Positions 44,397 through 53,817 of a stretch of DNA of 64,000 nucleotides are shown here, one piece after another; the stretch's first letter is position 1; every line of letters starts with the position of its first letter. The DNA is taken from positions 1-64,000 of the forward strand of contig NZ_LBMG01000024.1 of assembly GCF_001005315.1 (NCBI RefSeq). The letters run 5' to 3'. Under the pieces are notes generated by a model. The model was not told where the DNA came from. It was given only the letters and a program-made list of their open reading frames with translations, and did no database searches. The stretch comes from Kordia jejudonensis. GTDB taxonomy: Bacteria; Bacteroidota; Bacteroidia; Flavobacteriales; Flavobacteriaceae. The translations under genes were made by a program, and so were the position numbers.

Positions 44397-45797
44397 ATGC
44401 AAAAGAAAGAAAATATATTGATTGTTGGCGCAGGATTATGCGGTTCTTTATTAGCGTTACGATTAGGACAACGCGGTTACAAAGTAACGGTGATGGAAAG
44501 TCGTCCCGATTTACGAAAAGTAGATATTTCTGCTGGAAGATCGATCAACTTAGCATTTTCGGACAGAGGAATCAAAGCCATGAATATGGTCGGAATTGCC
44601 GATAAAGTAATGCCTTTATGTATTCCAATGCATGGACGTTTGGTACATGATGTAGAAGGAAATACATTTATGTCAAACTATTCGGGAAGAGAAAATGAAT
44701 ACATCAATTCGATTTCCAGAGGCGATTTGAACGCGTTATTACTCACGGAAGCAGAAGAACATGAAGCGGTAGAAATTACGTTTAATAAAAAATGTACAGG
44801 AATTGATATTGAAGAAAATATAGCAACTTTTTACTGTTACGATACTAAAAAAGAAATGCAAGTCAAAGCGGATGTCATTATTGGTACTGACGGCGCAGGT
44901 TCTATACTACGAAAAAGCTACTACTTGGAACGTAAATTTTTATTTAGCTATTCGCAGAATTATCTCAGTCATGGGTATAAAGAATTGAGCATTCCACCAA
45001 CCGCTACAGGTGGATTTCGAACGGAGAAAAATGCTTTGCACATTTGGCCACGTGGCGATTTTATGATTATTGCTTTGCCCAACTTAGATGGAAGTTTTAC
45101 GGTAACTTTATTTTTATCGTATGATGAAGGCGAATATAATTTCAACAACTTAACGACAAAAGAAATCGTACAAGAATTCTTTGAGAAGGAGTTTCCAGAT
45201 TTAGTGCCGTTGATTCCAGAATTGACAAAAGAGTACTTCGAAAATCCAACAGCGCCATTGGGAACGGTAAAATGTTCGCCATGGTCGTATAAAAATAATA
45301 CCTTATTAATGGGTGATGCGGCACACGCGATTGTTCCGTTTTATGGACAAGGAATGAATGCCTCTTTTGAAGACGTTGTGGTGTTAAATGAAGTGTTAGA
45401 TCAGCATGAAGGCGATTGGGAAAAAGTATTCAAAGCGTATGAAAAAGCGCGTAAAAAAGATACGGATGCTATTGCCGATTTGGCGATTGACAACTATTAC
45501 GAAATGCGCGATCACGTGGCAAATCCGATCTTTAAAGAAAAGCGTAAGTTAGAAATGGATTTGGAAAAAAACTTCCCAGAGCAGTATTTTTCTAAATATT
45601 CAATGGTTACGTTTAATGAAGATATTCCGTATAGCAAAGCTATGGAAATCGGGCGTGCACAGGACAAAGCATTACTCAACATGATTGCAGATGCAGAAAT
45701 TGACACGACAGCCGATTTACACGAAATTCTTAAAAAAGTACAAGCAGAAACCAACGAAATTTTAGATGAAGATAGTGTGGCAAATTTAAAGCATTAA
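44397..45797 (+). CDS. kmo: Kynurenine 3-monooxygenase (FAD-dependent)
   Basis: The enzyme hydroxylates kynurenine at C3 with NADPH and O2. The 466-aa protein has the FAD Rossmann motif ILIVGAGLCGSLLALRLGQRGYKV, the DVIIGTDGAGS motif and LLMGDAAHAIVPFYGQGMN, typical of class A flavin monooxygenases. The N-terminal SAGRSINLAFSDRG block is specific to KMO. The C-terminal helical region needed for substrate binding is present. It follows kynU by 1 bp. Its end overlaps the convergent small lipoprotein gene by 4 bases. Confidence 0.96.
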   Translation: MQKKENILIVGAGLCGSLLALRLGQRGYKVTVMESRPDLRKVDISAGRSINLAFSDRGIKAMNMVGIADKVMPLCIPMHGRLVHDVEGNTFMSNYSGRENEYINSISRGDLNALLLTEAEEHEAVEITFNKKCTGIDIEENIATFYCYDTKKEMQVKADVIIGTDGAGSILRKSYYLERKFLFSYSQNYLSHGYKELSIPPTATGGFRTEKNALHIWPRGDFMIIALPNLDGSFTVTLFLSYDEGEYNFNNLTTKEIVQEFFEKEFPDLVPLIPELTKEYFENPTAPLGTVKCSPWSYKNNTLLMGDAAHAIVPFYGQGMNASFEDVVVLNEVLDQHEGDWEKVFKAYEKARKKDTDAIADLAIDNYYEMRDHVANPIFKEKRKLEMDLEKNFPEQYFSKYSMVTFNEDIPYSKAMEIGRAQDKALLNMIADAEIDTTADLHEILKKVQAETNEILDEDSVANLKH

Positions 45798-46045
45798 TTC
45801 CTTTTTCGAATCAATGTTCTTGTGGAACGATGCTTTAGAATTTCAAAATATTCTTTATCAATTCCTTGTCCGAGATTTGCTAATAAGTTTACTATTTCAC
45901 CAGTATCAAGCTGTACATTTTCAATAACGACGCTTTGCAACTTTTGCGGATTCATATGTTCTCCAATCAAACCACACAAAGCAACTTTTTTGGCACAAGC
46001 TGTCAATAAAAATAGTACAATGCAATAAAGAATTATTTTTTTTAT
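45794..46045 (-). CDS. Small putative lipoprotein with no standard start codon
   Basis: Reading from codon ATA (46045-46043) gives 83 residues beginning (I)KKIILYCIVLFLLTAC, a perfect lipoprotein signal whose first Met appears as ATA. The first standard alternative start, TTG at 46006, falls inside the signal and would destroy it. The ATA overlaps the TAA stop of the TPM-domain gene upstream. The mature part (about 65 aa) has VVIENVQLDTGEIVNLLANLGQG and a basic end. No family is recognised. It is either a real gene with a rare start, a recently damaged one, or a sequencing difference. Confidence 0.5.
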   Translation of the reverse strand: MKKIILYCIVLFLLTACAKKVALCGLIGEHMNPQKLQSVVIENVQLDTGEIVNLLANLGQGIDKEYFEILKHRSTRTLIRKRN

Positions 46046-46572
46046 GACTGAACTAACTCGTCAATAATCGCTTTAACACCTTTTTGAAATCCAGAAAAAT
46101 AATCATCTTTTTTAAACTCAGGGACGATAATCTTTTTGATAATTTTCATGGTTTCATCGTCGGTAAGTTTTTGCATGATACCATTTCCATTTTGAATCCA
46201 AATACGGCGATCTTTCATGTATAACGCAATTAAAACGCCATTATCTTTATCCTCTTGACCAACGCCCCAATTATTAGCTAAGTCTAACGAATACGATTCT
46301 AAACCATCATATCCTTGAATAGAAGTTAGCGTTACAATTGCAATTTGATTGCTTGTTTGGGCTTCATGTTGTTTTATTAATTGGAGTAAAGTAGCTTCTT
46401 GTTCGTCAGACAGAATGTTATCAAAATCGTTGATAAATCCAACAGGAACAGGAAAAACAGTATCTGTAGGTAATGCAGCGGAGGAAACGGCATCATAATG
46501 AGGTGGATGCGTCGCTTCACAGCTTATACAAAGAATAACCAGCAGGGCAAGCAGGCAATTTTTGAAGTTCAT
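46042..46572 (-). CDS. TPM-domain exported protein
   Basis: A 176-aa protein with an N-terminal hydrophobic signal (NCLLALLVILCISC), probably a lipoprotein although the -3 residue is not ideal. The TPM_phosphatase domain spans about 45-170: INDFDNILSDEQEATLLQLI, SNQIAIVTLTSIQGYDGLESYSLDLANNWGVGQEDKDNGVLIAL and RRIWIQNGNGI. Family members function in photosystem repair in plants and are of unknown role in bacteria. Likely in the periplasm. Confidence 0.9.
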   Translation of the reverse strand: MNFKNCLLALLVILCISCEATHPPHYDAVSSAALPTDTVFPVPVGFINDFDNILSDEQEATLLQLIKQHEAQTSNQIAIVTLTSIQGYDGLESYSLDLANNWGVGQEDKDNGVLIALYMKDRRIWIQNGNGIMQKLTDDETMKIIKKIIVPEFKKDDYFSGFQKGVKAIIDELVQS

Positions 46573-46661
46573 AATTGGCTATTAATATATTTGGGTATTT
46601 GCAAGATAGGAAATTCCTGTAAATGTTTGGTAAAAATTAACATCTTACAGTAATAATTGCG

Positions 46662-47383
46662 TCATTTTACAAGATCATATTCTAACCATTGCAAGGGTTT
46701 TTTCAATTGCTTTGTGCTAAATTCTAAATGTAATACACGTCGTTGTTTGTGATTTGTGGTACGATTGGAAGCGTGAAGCGTCAAAGGTTTCATAAGCATC
46801 ACACCACCTTTTTCCACTTCACACATATGTTCCGTTTCTACATTCCATTCAATTGTTTCAGGTCTGTAAATTCCTTTTAGATGTGAAGTTGGAATCACTT
46901 TTAACGCACCATTTTCTGTTACTGTTTTGTCTAAATGAATTCTGATGGTAACAATATTCTCTAGAATTTCTAACGGCGGTTGCACACCAAATTGCCCTTT
47001 TTTAAACGTCCAGTTTTATAATTTGAAATATCTTCTTTTCGGTCAACCGAAATACTTACATCTTGATGATACGCCACAAACCAATTGGATTCGGATGGTT
47101 TATCAAAGTAAATAGCTTTTATCAAAAAATACGATTCATCAAAAATAGCAGTCAACAATTCATGGAGTTTCTTAGTGAATACCAATGGTTTCAATGCTGG
47201 AATTTTCTTGATCACTTGTCTAATAGCAAATAGATGCTTCTAATGTTCAGCCAGTTCAGTAGTTGCAGAAGCTTTTTCAATACAAGAAATAATTTCGGCA
47301 ATTTCTATTTCCGTATACATTCGATCTAAAACCGCAAAACCATTTGTTGCTAAATTTGAAATGTACGTATCATGTGCTTTCAA
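46662..47383 (-). pseudogene. Broken phytanoyl-CoA dioxygenase (PhyH) family gene
   Basis: Three pieces fit one Fe(II)/2-oxoglutarate dioxygenase. The first 47 codons from TTG 47383 end at an in-frame TAG (47240-47242); the frame then continues as KHLFAIRQVIKKIPALKP through AYHQDVSI (Fe ligands H and D). At the A6 run (46998-47003 on plus) the frame shifts and resumes as QFGVQPPLEILENIVTIRIHLD and on to ENGALKVIPTSH and the last His/Arg block. One A lost and one stop gained would restore about 241 codons. Two lesions argue for a decayed gene. It lies 12 bp after the 47396 gene. Confidence 0.85.
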
Positions 47384-47395
47384 AATGATTGTATT

Positions 47396-48646
47396 TTAAT
47401 TTTCTTCAAAAATAATCTTTGTACTGATATATTCAGGAAGCGCAGTTACAGCGTCTTTCAATTTTTCGGTATTGCGTTTTTTTAGCACTTCATCTTCAAG
47501 ATAATAGATATAGTTTCGATATAAAAAATACATTAAAACTCTATTGTAATCATCCAATTGTGTGTCTTTTATCATGGCAATCATTGCACTTTCAATTTCA
47601 GCACTATTTTTAGTTTCAGACAAGGCTCTTCCTGTTCTAGTGATACTACTGTAATAGTGATTTTTTGCAGCATTTTCAATTCGTAAACTAATTCCGAAAA
47701 TTAAATCGGGAATATTAATATTTAGTTCTTCTAGTTCTCGGATGTAGGTTTTTCGTCCTGCTTGTGCATAACTTCCATCTGAAACTCTATCAAAACGATC
47801 GTTCATAATATCTAAATGCGCTCTAAGGAATATTTCCCAATTCACGGTTTCTGCGGCTAAGACAGCAATATTTGCAGCATGTTCTCTTGGGCTAGAATCC
47901 ATACTACACGTTCCCATTACTTTGGTATTTCTAAATTTTGCTAATAATTCTGACTTCTCATTTTGGGAAAGTTGTTGCCAATTTTCGGGCAAACCTCTAT
48001 AAAAACCTTGCTCTGCATCTTTCTTAAACTTGGTCGTTGTGGTATCAATTAAACAATTGGCATATCCAACCATAGTGGCGTATTTTTCAACTAAAGGTTC
48101 TGCTGTAAATGTTTTTGGAAAATAGAAAGCTTTTAAAGATTCAGATGAATATTGACCTTTACTCGTATAACTGTGTAGCCAACTGTTCGCTTTTATATTT
48201 TGATAGCGTGCTAAGTTTTCCGTTTCACTGATCGAAAATCCGTAATCGCCACTTAAATCTACATGACTAAATTTTATAGTTTCTTCATCGTTATAATTGG
48301 TGTATTGGTATTGAATAACGAGTATATCTTTTTCAATTTCTGCCTGAGGATATTTTTTAACAAACGTGTCAAAATCGATTTGATTTTCAAGGTCTTTTTT
48401 AGCACTGATCATATCTCCTTTGGTCATTTTGATAAGATGTGCAACCGTTTGTTTTTTTGCTAAATACACTTTGTTTAAATCACAATATTTGTATTGAAGA
48501 TTTAGCGAATCTACAATGTGTGAAAGTTTACTCATGGTTAATTTGCTGTAAATCAAGCCATTTTCATGCGTGGTAAATTCTCCATCTTGACCAAGAGCTT
48601 TTGCACTTGAAGCCAAAATGATGAGAATTAGTAATTGTTTTTTCAT
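47396..48646 (-). CDS. Exported hypothetical protein, 416 aa
   Basis: The signal peptide is LLILIILASSAKALGQ. The mature protein is about 396 residues, mostly alpha-helical and charged, with KQTVAHLIKMTKGDMISAKKDLENQ, MVGYANCLIDTTTTKF and a conserved-looking AAETVNWEIFLRAHLDIMNDRFDRVSDGSYAQAGRKTYIRELEELN. I recognise no family. It may be a periplasmic or surface protein. The broken PhyH gene follows on the same strand. The start ATG 48646 is well placed for the signal. Confidence 0.8.
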   Translation of the reverse strand: MKKQLLILIILASSAKALGQDGEFTTHENGLIYSKLTMSKLSHIVDSLNLQYKYCDLNKVYLAKKQTVAHLIKMTKGDMISAKKDLENQIDFDTFVKKYPQAEIEKDILVIQYQYTNYNDEETIKFSHVDLSGDYGFSISETENLARYQNIKANSWLHSYTSKGQYSSESLKAFYFPKTFTAEPLVEKYATMVGYANCLIDTTTTKFKKDAEQGFYRGLPENWQQLSQNEKSELLAKFRNTKVMGTCSMDSSPREHAANIAVLAAETVNWEIFLRAHLDIMNDRFDRVSDGSYAQAGRKTYIRELEELNINIPDLIFGISLRIENAAKNHYYSSITRTGRALSETKNSAEIESAMIAMIKDTQLDDYNRVLMYFLYRNYIYYLEDEVLKKRNTEKLKDAVTALPEYISTKIIFEEN

Positions 48647-48772
48647 CTCTATTCGGTTTTAATATATAACGATTAAATGTTTCTTTTATTTAAAAGTATA
48701 TAGATTTTATATCCGATAAAACACGGAATGAGTGAACGTTACGTCTGAGTTCGTAAACTAGAAATTTATCAA

Positions 48773-49345
48773 TCAATAATTGCCACTGCGGAGTTTTTCA
48801 TAGGAAATTCGAGCAATATTTGGATGCTCAGAAGAATACATAATTGGAATTACCATTCCCGTTTGGAAACTATTGTATTCGCTGTCGCCAATATCTATGG
48901 TTGCTTCTTGACGTTGTTGGTTTTGATCTGTAAACCGAACATCAATACTTTGAATTGTTCTGCCGCGTTTACCATAAATTCTAGATTTGTCAATAATTAC
49001 GGCTGTTGTTTGAATACCATTTTTAGTAAGTTCATCTGAACTAAACGAAGTTGTTTTTAGAATAAAAAAGTAACCAAAAATAAATAGGGAAGCAATGCAC
49101 AAAATAAAGACGGGAATACCAATGTATTTTAGTATAGGTCTGAACAATGTATCTGCTGTCCAAAACGATAAAATTAGCGTAATTACACCACCAAGAATTG
49201 CAAATAATGTACTATAGGCTTCCGCGATGTGAATTGGAATGAGTTCAAAGAAAAAGTAAATATTAAAAATAAGTAATGCTGGCGCGAGTATTTTTTGAAT
49301 CAGTGATGGTTTTTCGCGCAGTTGAACTTCGTTTGGTGTGGTCAT
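48773..49345 (-). CDS. Membrane protein, DUF3592-like
   Basis: A 190-aa protein with three or four hydrophobic segments (about 19-40, 45-65, 78-100). The C-terminal soluble domain (KNGIQTTAVIIDKSRIYGKRGRTIQSIDVRFTDQNQQRQEATID...YNSFQTGMVIPIMYSSEHPNIARI) has the beta-rich DUF3592 pattern, with the VIPIMYSSEHPNIAR end as a typical match. The role is unknown. It stands alone. Confidence 0.75.
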   Translation of the reverse strand: MTTPNEVQLREKPSLIQKILAPALLIFNIYFFFELIPIHIAEAYSTLFAILGGVITLILSFWTADTLFRPILKYIGIPVFILCIASLFIFGYFFILKTTSFSSDELTKNGIQTTAVIIDKSRIYGKRGRTIQSIDVRFTDQNQQRQEATIDIGDSEYNSFQTGMVIPIMYSSEHPNIARISYEKLRSGNY

Positions 49346-49401
49346 GTACGATAGAGAGTTTGTAATTTAAAAATGAATTTGTTTGATAGATGTTTTAGTG
49401 A

Positions 49402-50289
49402 TTATACCAACTTTTCCTTAAAAAAATCAATCGTTCGTTGCCATGCTAAGGTTGCCGCTTTTTTGTCATAACGAGGCGTAGTATTGTTGTGAAAACCATG
49501 ATTTACATTCGGATAAAAATGTACTTTATAATCAATCTTGTTTTCTTTCAATACCTTTTCATACGCTTCCCAACCTGCATTCACACGTTTGTCCAACTCA
49601 GCATATTGAAGTAACAATGGCGCTTTTATTTTTGCAGCATCTTCATCATTGGGTTGTCGTCCATAAAAAGGGACAGCCGCTTTTAGATCGTCTAATCTTA
49701 CCGCCATCATATTTGAAATCCAACCGCCAAAACAAAAACCAACAACACCAACTTTTCCGTTGCAGTTTGGATGATTTTTTAAATACTCGAAAGCAGCAAT
49801 AAAATCTTCTAGCATTTCATTACGATCACGTTTCTTTTGCATGGTACGTCCATCGTCATCATTGCCAGGATAACCGCCTAAAGGTGACAATGCATCTGGA
49901 GCCAAACTGATAAAACCATCTAACGCTGTACGTCTGCCGACATCTTCTATATATGGATTTAATCCTCTATTTTCATGAACGACAATAACGCCAGGTACTT
50001 TTGTCTTTGTGTCTTTTGGTAGTGAAAGTAAGCCTTTGATTTGTCCGCCACCTTTGGGAGAATCGTAGGTAATATAATCTGATTGTACACGATTATCATC
50101 TTCAGGAACTTCCGCAGTGGTTCTATAATTTGGCGACATAAAACTTAGCAATGCACCAACTGTAACACTTCCTGCGGCGTATAACGAAAGGCGTTCTACA
50201 AACTGACGACGCCCAATTTTATCATGCGCATAATCGTCATACAAATCAAATACTTCTTGTTTAATGTCTTCTTTTTTAAGTTGGCTCAT
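49402..50289 (-). CDS. Dienelactone hydrolase family protein with Tat-like leader
   Basis: A 295-aa alpha/beta hydrolase. The N-terminal part has GRRQFVERLSLYAAGSVTVGALLSF (residues 26-50), a twin-arginine plus hydrophobic stretch, though it starts unusually far in. The catalytic Cys186 is in VGFCFGGW, the Asp in LLQYAELDKRVN and His in NVNHGFHN. Oxyanion-type HENRGLNPYIEDV is present. It probably hydrolyses lactones or esters; the substrate is unknown. The 39676 TatA protein could belong to its export route. Confidence 0.9.
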   Translation of the reverse strand: MSQLKKEDIKQEVFDLYDDYAHDKIGRRQFVERLSLYAAGSVTVGALLSFMSPNYRTTAEVPEDDNRVQSDYITYDSPKGGGQIKGLLSLPKDTKTKVPGVIVVHENRGLNPYIEDVGRRTALDGFISLAPDALSPLGGYPGNDDDGRTMQKKRDRNEMLEDFIAAFEYLKNHPNCNGKVGVVGFCFGGWISNMMAVRLDDLKAAVPFYGRQPNDEDAAKIKAPLLLQYAELDKRVNAGWEAYEKVLKENKIDYKVHFYPNVNHGFHNNTTPRYDKKAATLAWQRTIDFFKEKLV

Positions 50290-50339
50290 GGTGTGAGGTT
50301 TTAGTTCACACTAAAGTTACGGAATTTGATAGACATTAT

Positions 50340-52184
50340 TTATTTGCTGAGTGCTTTTATGATGCGTTCTTCGTTTAAGACTATATCTCGAAACAGTACA
50401 TGTGGAAATTTTTCATATTTAGATTCTTTGAAAGCTTCATAAATGTGTAGAAGCGTAGAAGCCGTTACTAATGATAAATTCATCTCTGTATCCATTCCGC
50501 ATTCATAAATAAAATCATCACTAAATTCAGGTGCTACTAAAAGAATTTTTATAATTCTTAAATTATTCTTTAAAGCTAAGTTTTGGTACGATTTTAATTG
50601 TCTTGAAACAGAACTAAACTTGTTGTAACCTTTTTCCTTACTTGTTTTACATTCTACAATGATAATTTCATCATTATCTAAATTTAGAAGAATGTCCATT
50701 ATATCCTTTTTTGTATTCAATTGCTTTTTAAAATCTTCATCAACAATGAAACCTAAGCCAGAAAATATATTTTTGGTTAATTCTTCAAATTTCAATCCAA
50801 GTTCACTTTCTTTAATGGTAATTCCGTTTTCTTTCAGCGTATTTAAATCTCTAAAAGCAACATTTTCATAATTTTCTAAATATAAATTTTCAACATCTTT
50901 GTAATGCTCTAAAGTGTTTAAAATGAAATCGCCACGTTGTTTAATGCCATGATCTAAAATGAACTTTTTCAAATCATCATAAACGATTAAATCTAAAATA
51001 TCTCTAGGTTTTATATTGTAATCTAATAGAAAATCAGCTTTTAAAACAAATTCATCTTGCAATTGAAATTGTTTCTTAATTTGATTATTTAATGCGGGTA
51101 ATGATTGATTTAATTCTGTTAGCATTTTGTCAAAACCATCAACTGAAATTCCAACTTTTTCATCACGCTCTACATTTTCAAAATGATGGATAAGATTTGA
51201 GATTTTATCGTCTAAAGTAATTCCTTTTAGGTGTTTAATGTTAAGCCCTTTTTCACAAAGTTCATTCAATTTTTTCTTTCGATCATTTAATGTACTTCCG
51301 TTTTTATAAATATCTGCATATAATAAATTTGAAAATGAAACTCCTTCTTTGATGATTTCTTCAATTTTTTCAGAATAAATGAGTTTTCGATCAATATTAT
51401 GTTGTCTTGCAATTTGATTAATGATAGGTTCACGCAAAAGCTTTAGTGTTCTACGATAAAATTTTTCAGCTACTTCTTTTTCGCGCACTTTTCGTAGAAT
51501 ACGAACCATTTCATCCGCAACATATATGGTGTTTTCTTTGTTAGAATAGAAAATAACACCAATACTTTTTAAACTTTTAATTACATCTTGAACATCCATT
51601 TTCTTAATTGGTAGAATACTGTAATTAATCAATTTTACTTCTTCCTGTGAAAGTCCTAATTGTTTTGCCAGTGTAAGTAGAATAGAAAGTTCGTCAGACG
51701 TTATTTTAGGATCTCTATTATTCTCTAGATCGTTATAATAAGCTGTATGCAAACATGACTTATAAATACTGTAATCTCTTTTGCGTGTTTCTGATATATC
51801 AGATTTATCATCTTCAAAATCTTTATTTAATGTTTTAATTTTAGATTTTAAATGTTTTATCTCTGCTTCGTACAGTCTAGAAAACCAATCTTGTTTCATG
51901 ATACAATTTCCATCACGAATAATAATATCTATTAAAATATCTAATTGAGAAGTAATTTCTTGAAATTCACATTTTATAGATGCTTGAAATTCATTTGAAA
52001 CAAGTGAAAATATATTGGTGATATTTTCATTGTCAACAGACTTCAATCCTTTGTCAGATGAACTTAAAATAACATCTATCTTTTTATAATTTTTTGGTTC
52101 CTTTGAAATAATTTGATCAATTACTTTTATGAATGAATTCTTTTCAATAGAACCAAGTTTATCTAAGATTTTAGTAAGTTTCAT
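50340..52184 (-). CDS. 614-aa protein with C-terminal PD-(D/E)XK nuclease-like domain
   Basis: The N-terminal 430 residues are helical and rich in charged residues, with NEFQASIKCEFQEITSQLDI and DGFDKMLTELNQSLPALN, and no known motif. Residues about 460-600 form a restriction-endonuclease-like fold: GLKFEELTKNIFSGLGF, Asp494/Asp497 in KKDIMDILL, and Glu511-Cys512-Lys513 in IIIVECKT, giving D-x13-ExK. The later KSYQNLALKNNLRIIKILLVAPEFSDDF supports the fold. Possibly a stand-alone nuclease or defence protein. No methylase, helicase or partner gene is adjacent. Start ATG 52184. Function unknown. Confidence 0.8.
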   Translation of the reverse strand: MKLTKILDKLGSIEKNSFIKVIDQIISKEPKNYKKIDVILSSSDKGLKSVDNENITNIFSLVSNEFQASIKCEFQEITSQLDILIDIIIRDGNCIMKQDWFSRLYEAEIKHLKSKIKTLNKDFEDDKSDISETRKRDYSIYKSCLHTAYYNDLENNRDPKITSDELSILLTLAKQLGLSQEEVKLINYSILPIKKMDVQDVIKSLKSIGVIFYSNKENTIYVADEMVRILRKVREKEVAEKFYRRTLKLLREPIINQIARQHNIDRKLIYSEKIEEIIKEGVSFSNLLYADIYKNGSTLNDRKKKLNELCEKGLNIKHLKGITLDDKISNLIHHFENVERDEKVGISVDGFDKMLTELNQSLPALNNQIKKQFQLQDEFVLKADFLLDYNIKPRDILDLIVYDDLKKFILDHGIKQRGDFILNTLEHYKDVENLYLENYENVAFRDLNTLKENGITIKESELGLKFEELTKNIFSGLGFIVDEDFKKQLNTKKDIMDILLNLDNDEIIIVECKTSKEKGYNKFSSVSRQLKSYQNLALKNNLRIIKILLVAPEFSDDFIYECGMDTEMNLSLVTASTLLHIYEAFKESKYEKFPHVLFRDIVLNEERIIKALSK

Positions 52185-52463
52185 TTAGTTTTGTGTAAAC
52201 ATAACTGAAATGAAGCCGTTATTTTTACGGTTTTCCGCAATTTGGCTTCTGACGTTTTTATAAATTCAAAAAAAGTAAGATTCTAAGCACTACATAATAT
52301 ACAAGTTGAATCATACGTTATGACATTTCTAGAGTTCCATCATACAACAATAGATACATGATATTATTTTCAATTCGTAAGTTTTTTGTGTCTTGTTTAA
52401 TCCTGATGATTTCTCTTTAAATAAAGCTTTTCGTTAAGTTATGAAGTCCATTCATGTATCGTT

Positions 52464-52946
52464 TTAGAGTATAGCCTCCAAAGCAGCTTTCAGCAAGTTG
52501 GTGTAAATTCGTTTGGTCTCCTTTCCTCTAAATCCAGAAACGCGACCGATTACATTTCCTTCAGCATCTAAAAGTAAGACGGTCGGAAACGCTTTTGCAT
52601 TGTATTTTTTTCGCAACACCATATAATCGTCAATATAATCTTTGCGAACAAGTTCTTCTTTAGAAGGGAAATCGAGTTCAACAAGCACATATTCCTGTGC
52701 AATCTTGATAAAAGCACTTTTGGAAAAATATTCCTTTTCTAACTGAATACACGCACCACACCAATCGGAACCTGTAAAAAATAACAACATTGGTTTCTTT
52801 AATTCCTGACTCACTTTTTTTGCTTTCTGATAATCCAAATACCAGCGTAAATTATGACTGTCAGTTTTTACATGTTTGCCTTCTTTTTGTGCATGAAGTT
52901 GGCAGAATAGAAATAAGGAACATACGATAGCAGTAAAAAGTTTCAT
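52464..52946 (-). CDS. Exported thioredoxin-fold protein with CxxC
   Basis: A 160-aa protein with signal peptide (FTAIVCSLFLFCQLHA). The thioredoxin fold has the active site FTGSDWCGACIQLEKEYF (Cys-Gly-Ala-Cys) and the cis-Pro loop KAFPTVLLLDAEG. This resembles the DsbD-gamma/DUF255-type periplasmic thioredoxins, which reduce or exchange disulfides. It differs from the monothiol lipoprotein at 27384. The gene stands alone, with TATCTTTA (52969-52976, minus) 22 bases upstream of its start. Confidence 0.9.
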   Translation of the reverse strand: MKLFTAIVCSLFLFCQLHAQKEGKHVKTDSHNLRWYLDYQKAKKVSQELKKPMLLFFTGSDWCGACIQLEKEYFSKSAFIKIAQEYVLVELDFPSKEELVRKDYIDDYMVLRKKYNAKAFPTVLLLDAEGNVIGRVSGFRGKETKRIYTNLLKAALEAIL

Positions 52947-52968
52947 GGTGTTGGTTTTGATGTTGAAT

Positions 52969-52976
52969 TAAAGATA
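52969..52976 (-). promoter_or_regulatory. Possible -7 element TATCTTTA for the 52464 thioredoxin gene
   Basis: One mismatch to TAnnTTTG, placed 22 bases before the ATG at 52946. Confidence 0.4.
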
Positions 52977-53217
52977 CAGAATCTTTAGCAGTATTCAGAT
53001 GAACCAGAAATTTTTATGCTTTGTAGAAGATGCTGTACGTTACTATTTGATCAATCTGTTGATTTTAAGAAATTCGCAATAAAAACACTTCCAAAGCCTT
53101 CTCGCAGCAATGCCACAAGCTTTTGAATAGCTTCAATATTTATAGACAATCGTACCAAAAGATACAAAGTCTTAAAATCCAACCTTCTAAAAATCCAAGC
53201 AAGTCTTACAAAAAATG

Positions 53218-53225
53218 TATCTTTG
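53218..53225 (+). promoter_or_regulatory. Predicted -7 element TATCTTTG for the DUF1697 gene
   Basis: Perfect TAnnTTTG match, 21 bases before ATG 53247. It overlaps a possible TTG start at 53223 and so argues for the ATG. Confidence 0.6.
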
Positions 53226-53246
53226 AAACACACACAACCAACCAAC

Positions 53247-53774
53247 ATGATCTACATTGCCATCTTACGCGGAATCAACGTTTCAGGAAGTAAAAAACTC
53301 CCAATGGCAGAACTTCGCACATTGCTTACTAGCTTAGATTTTACAGAAGTACAAACGTATATTCAAAGTGGAAATGTAGTTTTTAAATCATCTGAAAAAA
53401 ATCAAGAAAAACTTGGAAGTCAAATTGCCGAAGCCATCAAAAAACAATACGATTATGATGTGCCAGTTTTGGTAAAAACGATTGAAGAATGGAAAACGGC
53501 AATTGCCAACAATCCATTTACAGAAACGGACATTTCTAAGCAAGGCATTACATTTTTGGCTACAATTCCAGAAGCAACAACCATTGAAATAGATAGTAAG
53601 GATGATCGATTCAAGATTATAAGTTCAGAAATATATTTAGACTGTCCAGGAGGTTTCGGTCGCACCAAGCTTACCAATAATTTTTTCGAACGTAAACTCA
53701 ACACACAAGCCACGACACGAAATTGGAAAACAATTTATAAATTATTACATCTCGCGGAAGCGATGGAAAATTGA
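53247..53774 (+). CDS. DUF1697 family protein
   Basis: A 175-aa protein starting at ATG 53247 (MIYIAILRGINVSGSKKLPM). The family signature is exact: LRGINVSG, FTEVQTYIQSGNVVF, and the C-terminal KLTNNFFERKLNTQATTRNWKTIYKLLHLA. DUF1697 proteins are cytoplasmic and of unknown function. It is followed by a 400-bp repeat-rich gap and not obviously linked to the downstream kynurenine genes. Confidence 0.94.
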   Translation: MIYIAILRGINVSGSKKLPMAELRTLLTSLDFTEVQTYIQSGNVVFKSSEKNQEKLGSQIAEAIKKQYDYDVPVLVKTIEEWKTAIANNPFTETDISKQGITFLATIPEATTIEIDSKDDRFKIISSEIYLDCPGGFGRTKLTNNFFERKLNTQATTRNWKTIYKLLHLAEAMEN

Positions 53775-53817
53775 AAATAGTAGAGAGAAAGTAGTATTGA
53801 GTATTGAGACTTTTTGA

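Noticed and set aside
46998-47004. Possible programmed -1 frameshift site (A AAA AAG) in the PhyH gene
   Set aside because: The heptamer and frame fit a slippery site, but an upstream in-frame TAG already interrupts the same gene and no strong downstream stem is seen, so decay is simpler.
53051-53248. Minus-strand 65-aa frame before the DUF1697 gene
   Set aside because: It overlaps the promoter and start of the DUF1697 gene and lacks a recognisable domain or a good start context.
45794-53250. Genomic island or defence island between kynurenine genes
   Set aside because: No integrase, tRNA, direct repeats at both ends or recognised defence gene set; base composition looks like the rest of the window.
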